Assembly (NCBI GenBank): GCA_028701635.1
Contig: JAQVQJ010000069.1
Location: 1 to 6,774, forward strand
DNA from: Clostridia bacterium
Lineage (GTDB): Bacteria > Bacillota_A > Clostridia > Christensenellales > UBA1242
Reading direction: 5' to 3'
Length of the DNA stretch: 6,774 nucleotides
In this document: in pieces, positions 4,887 to 6,774 of the stretch
How positions within the stretch are numbered: the stretch's first letter is position 1
How the letters are laid out: each line of letters starts with the position of its first letter
The notes under the pieces: model-generated
The model's input: the letters and a program-made list of their open reading frames with translations, nothing else
Databases searched by the model: none
Told to the model about the DNA's origin: nothing
Program-made: the position numbers and the translations under genes

Positions 4887-5849
4887 CTAACCTAACGTTC
4901 TTTTAAAATAAAACAAGTATTGCTGTATATATCCTGATAACTCTCCAAATTCTTCTTCCAAGATATTTGAAATATTAGTCGCTATATTCTTCACATTCTC
5001 ACACGTTAAATCATTATATATTTTACAAATCCAGGTATCTACTGGGAATACATCTTTTCTATCCAATCCAAAAAGAAGTATACAATCTGCAACTTTTCTA
5101 CCTATCCCATTCAATTTTATAAGGTCATCTCTTAAATCTTTTGAATCTTGAAAAGGCATTTCATCTAAATCTAAATTTTTTATATCTTTAAAAAACTTTA
5201 CTAAATAATTCGCTCTATACCCTGCACCTATTGATTTAAAATATTTTTCATCTTTATTTAAAAATGCTTCTTGTTCTGGAAAGGAATAGAATTTTTCATC
5301 TTTCAATATTTCTTTTAATCCCTTGTTTTTAATTTTAGATAAGTCCAATTTTATCTCATTTCCTAACTCTTCTCTTAATCTATCTAACGAACTTTTAATT
5401 CTCTTAATGTTATTGTTCTGAGAAAAAATAAAGGATATTATAATCTCAAAAAAATCTTGGTTAAGAATTCTTATTCCGTAACCAAATTCCATAGCTTTTT
5501 TTATAACGTTTTTATCTAATTTAAAATCTTTTCTCTTTATTAAACTTAAAATTCCCTCTTTAATTTCTTGATAGTCCGTTTCCAAATCAAAAAGTTCTGC
5601 CGCATCTTCTATATTTTCTTCTCCACCTATCTGTTGAATTATATAAATCTCTTCTTTTTCTTCTTTTTCTTCTTTTTTTTCTTTCTCTTCTTTATAAATT
5701 AAATAAACACTATTTTTAGGATAAAAGATATAGCAATTTTTATTAATTTTCTTATAAGAAAAAACCTGACCACATTCAAAAATATGTTCAGGATTAAATT
5801 CCTCTAAGGAATTTACTTCAATGTTATCTTTTTTAATTTTATATTGCAT
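4887..5849 (-). CDS. ogg: 8-oxoguanine DNA glycosylase/AP lyase (OGG1-type)
   Basis: Removes 8-oxoguanine paired with cytosine and nicks the abasic site, starting base excision repair. The N-terminal TBP-like domain has the family signature FECGQVF (residues 24-30). The helical domain has FIFSQNNNIKRI (140-151) and GAGYRANYL (208-216). The helix-hairpin-helix LIKLNGIGRKVADC (243-256) carries the catalytic Lys252, and PVDTW (269-273) the catalytic Asp271. All key residues are present, so it should be active. At 320 residues it is somewhat longer than clostridial Ogg proteins of about 290. Part of the excess is a Lys/Glu low-complexity insert (residues 53-67) encoded by a 9-bp tandem repeat. 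No Shine-Dalgarno is visible before the ATG, and the start rests on the position of the N-terminal domain. The gene stands alone between two terminators. Confidence 0.95.
   Translation of the reverse strand: MQYKIKKDNIEVNSLEEFNPEHIFECGQVFSYKKINKNCYIFYPKNSVYLIYKEEKEKKEEKEEKEEIYIIQQIGGEENIEDAAELFDLETDYQEIKEGILSLIKRKDFKLDKNVIKKAMEFGYGIRILNQDFFEIIISFIFSQNNNIKRIKSSLDRLREELGNEIKLDLSKIKNKGLKEILKDEKFYSFPEQEAFLNKDEKYFKSIGAGYRANYLVKFFKDIKNLDLDEMPFQDSKDLRDDLIKLNGIGRKVADCILLFGLDRKDVFPVDTWICKIYNDLTCENVKNIATNISNILEEEFGELSGYIQQYLFYFKRTLG
5652..5680 (-). repeat. 9-bp tandem repeat and A8 run inside ogg
   Basis: Three units of TTCTTTTTC on the plus strand (5652-5660, 5661-5669 and 5670-5678, the last with one change) plus a run of eight T (5673-5680). 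They encode the KKEEKEEKEE stretch. Unit changes would keep frame; a change in the A8 run of the coding strand would break it. Confidence 0.85.
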
Positions 5850-5951
5850 AAACTAACTTATTATATAGTATTTATATATTTAATTCCTACTAATTCTTTT
5901 ACCCTATAAAAAATCATCGAATTTCATTTATTTCCTTTTTTTATCTAACTT
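5850..5951 (-). other. Leader region of ogg with two mini-ORFs
   Basis: About 100 AT-rich bases between the likely ogg promoter and the ATG. It contains ATG-MKFDDFL-stop (5904-5927), preceded by AAAAAAAGGAAATAA, and an overlapping 18-codon frame, MIFYRVKELVGIKYINTI (5861-5917). A TATAAT at 5860-5865 close to the ogg ATG could instead give an almost leaderless mRNA, which would fit the missing Shine-Dalgarno, but it has no good -35. Neither mini-ORF resembles a known leader peptide. Confidence 0.3.
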
Positions 5952-5981
5952 ATTCTAATACATATATATTTTATTTATCAA
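5952..5981 (-). promoter_or_regulatory. Sigma-A-like promoter of ogg
   Basis: The minus strand has TTGATA (5976-5981), an 18-base spacer and TAGAAT (5952-5957), each one base off consensus. It starts just past the rpmA terminator. The predicted leader is about 95 nt. Confidence 0.55.
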
Positions 5982-5993
5982 ACAAAGGGTACA

Positions 5994-6018
5994 TAAAAAA
6001 AGCCATTTTAAATGGCTT
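5994..6018 (-). terminator. Intrinsic terminator of the rplU-prp-rpmA operon
   Basis: The minus strand has AAGCCATT (6018-6011), a 3-nt loop and AATGGCTT (6007-6000), then a run of T to 5994. It begins five bases after the rpmA stop. Confidence 0.9.
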
Positions 6019-6023
6019 CTTCT

Positions 6024-6305
6024 TTATTCTGCTATTTCAACTATGTTTACTACTTTTTTTGCTCCGCTATTTGCAAATTGAACTTTGCCATCTTTAAGCG
6101 CAAAAATTGTAAAGTCTTTACCCTTTCCAGCATTAATTCCTGGATAAACCTTAGTTCCTACTTGACGAACAATGATTGATCCTGCTTTAACTATTTTGCC
6201 ATCAGAAGCTTTGATTCCTAATCTTTTAGAATTACTATCTCTTCCGTTCTTAGTAGAACCGCCACCCTTTTTATGAGCAAAAAGTTGAATATTAATTAAT
6301 TTCAT
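6024..6305 (-). CDS. rpmA: 50S ribosomal protein L27 with cleavable N-terminal extension
   Basis: L27 sits in the large subunit with its N-terminus reaching the peptidyl transferase centre. The 93-residue protein matches the full family length: [21 protein letters not shown] (from residue 12), [32 protein letters not shown] and a short C-terminal strand. Residues 1-9 (MKLINIQLF) form the Firmicutes extension, with the Prp site at F9/A10 in [10 protein letters not shown]. The extension must be removed before L27 can function. GGAGG (6312-6316) lies six bases before the ATG, which overlaps the 3' end of prp by 14 bases, pointing to coupled synthesis of protease and substrate. Confidence 0.98.
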   Translation of the reverse strand: MKLINIQLFAHKKGGGSTKNGRDSNSKRLGIKASDGKIVKAGSIIVRQVGTKVYPGINAGKGKDFTIFALKDGKVQFANSGAKKVVNIVEIAE

Positions 6306-6624
6306 CTTTAACCTCCATATTTACATATTTTTTATAATCTTTTGCTACATCTTCTAGCGAAATTTTCAAAGTGTTTAAAATATCTTGTGCCTTTAAAATA
6401 TCGCCTGATGTGGATATTTTACAAATCAAATATCCTTTTTTTTCATCTTTTCTAATATTCGCTCTTAATTTCAAAACATTTTCAAGTCCAACAACTGCCA
6501 TTTGTGTCATACTAGACACAGCCGCACAAACGATGTCACTTCCTCTTTCCGCATATTCACTATGCCCGCTTATTTCAAATCCTATTAAGAACTCTTTATT
6601 TTTAAAAAATGTTATTTTTATCAT
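6292..6624 (-). CDS. prp: Ribosomal-processing cysteine protease Prp
   Basis: Prp (YsxB/DUF464 family) cleaves the N-terminal extension from L27. The 110-residue product has the family's catalytic motif [19 protein letters not shown]: His21 and Cys33, matching the H22/C34 dyad described for S. aureus Prp. The rest is the small alpha/beta fold with a C-terminal helix. Its ATG is one base after the rplU stop and has no clear Shine-Dalgarno, so it is probably translated by ribosomes ending on rplU. The order rplU-prp-rpmA is the standard Firmicutes arrangement. Confidence 0.96.
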   Translation of the reverse strand: MIKITFFKNKEFLIGFEISGHSEYAERGSDIVCAAVSSMTQMAVVGLENVLKLRANIRKDEKKGYLICKISTSGDILKAQDILNTLKISLEDVAKDYKKYVNMEVKDEIN

Positions 6625-6625
6625 A

Positions 6626-6774
6626 TTACTTAATACTTACAATCTTTATTTTTGTAAATGGTTGTCTGTGTCCTTGTTTTTTACGTACATTTTTCTTAGC
6701 TTTGTACTTATAAACAACAATTTTATTACCTTTGCCATGTGCAACAATTTCTGCTTCACATTCTGCATCAGTTA
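6626..6774 (-). CDS. rplU: 50S ribosomal protein L21, C-terminal part
   Basis: The last 48 codons and stop of L21; the 5' part lies beyond the window. The reading includes [33 protein letters not shown], the highly conserved L21 C-terminus in which YKAKKNxRKKxGHRQ contacts 23S rRNA. It is the first gene seen of the rplU-prp-rpmA operon. The promoter, and any L21 leader regulatory element upstream, are outside the window. Confidence 0.97.
   Translation of the reverse strand, partial: TDAECEAEIVAHGKGNKIVVYKYKAKKNVRKKQGHRQPFTKIKIVSIK

Overview
The window is about 30% GC and reads as chromosome from a low-GC Gram-positive bacterium (Firmicutes/Bacillota, most like an uncultured clostridial lineage). 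The basis is the rplU-prp-rpmA cluster with a Prp-cleavable L27 extension, the short NfeD-FloA pair, strong AGGAGG-type ribosome binding sites and sigma-A-like promoters. All supported genes lie on the minus strand, so transcription runs from high to low coordinates. Tryptophan is TGG throughout, and TAA, TAG and TGA all act as stops, so the standard bacterial code applies.

Right end (5994-6774): the 3' end of rplU (L21), the cysteine protease gene prp and rpmA (L27) are packed with 1-nt spacing and a 14-nt overlap, and end at a clear terminator (5994-6018). Prp trims the N-terminal extension of L27, so enzyme and substrate are neighbours. Next comes a single gene, ogg (8-oxoguanine DNA glycosylase, 4887-5849), with its own likely promoter and a leader of about 95 nt.

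Middle (2532-4862): between ogg and nfeD lies a strong candidate small RNA of about 70 nt. It has a sigma-A promoter with a 17-bp spacer, a 5' hairpin with a C5 loop, and an intrinsic terminator. It is followed by an nfeD-floA operon (membrane fluidity/flotillin proteins) with its own promoter, then a gene for an unrecognised acidic single-pass membrane protein after a GNRA-capped hairpin.

Intergenic region 2051-2531 (481 bp): no credible gene. It holds a GC-rich repeat array (two copies of a roughly 120-bp unit, each made of two related modules), a 50-nt near-perfect hairpin at one end, short flanking direct repeats, and a promoter overlapped by a long palindrome that points into the phage-type genes.

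Left end (1-2050): two phage-derived genes, a shortened terminase-small-subunit-like protein and a P22-like portal protein that runs off the window. No large terminase lies between them. This is either the edge of a prophage or phage-derived island, or a remnant; the window cannot decide. The most notable unexplained items are the candidate sRNA, the repeat array beside the phage genes, and the portal/TerS-like pair lacking TerL.
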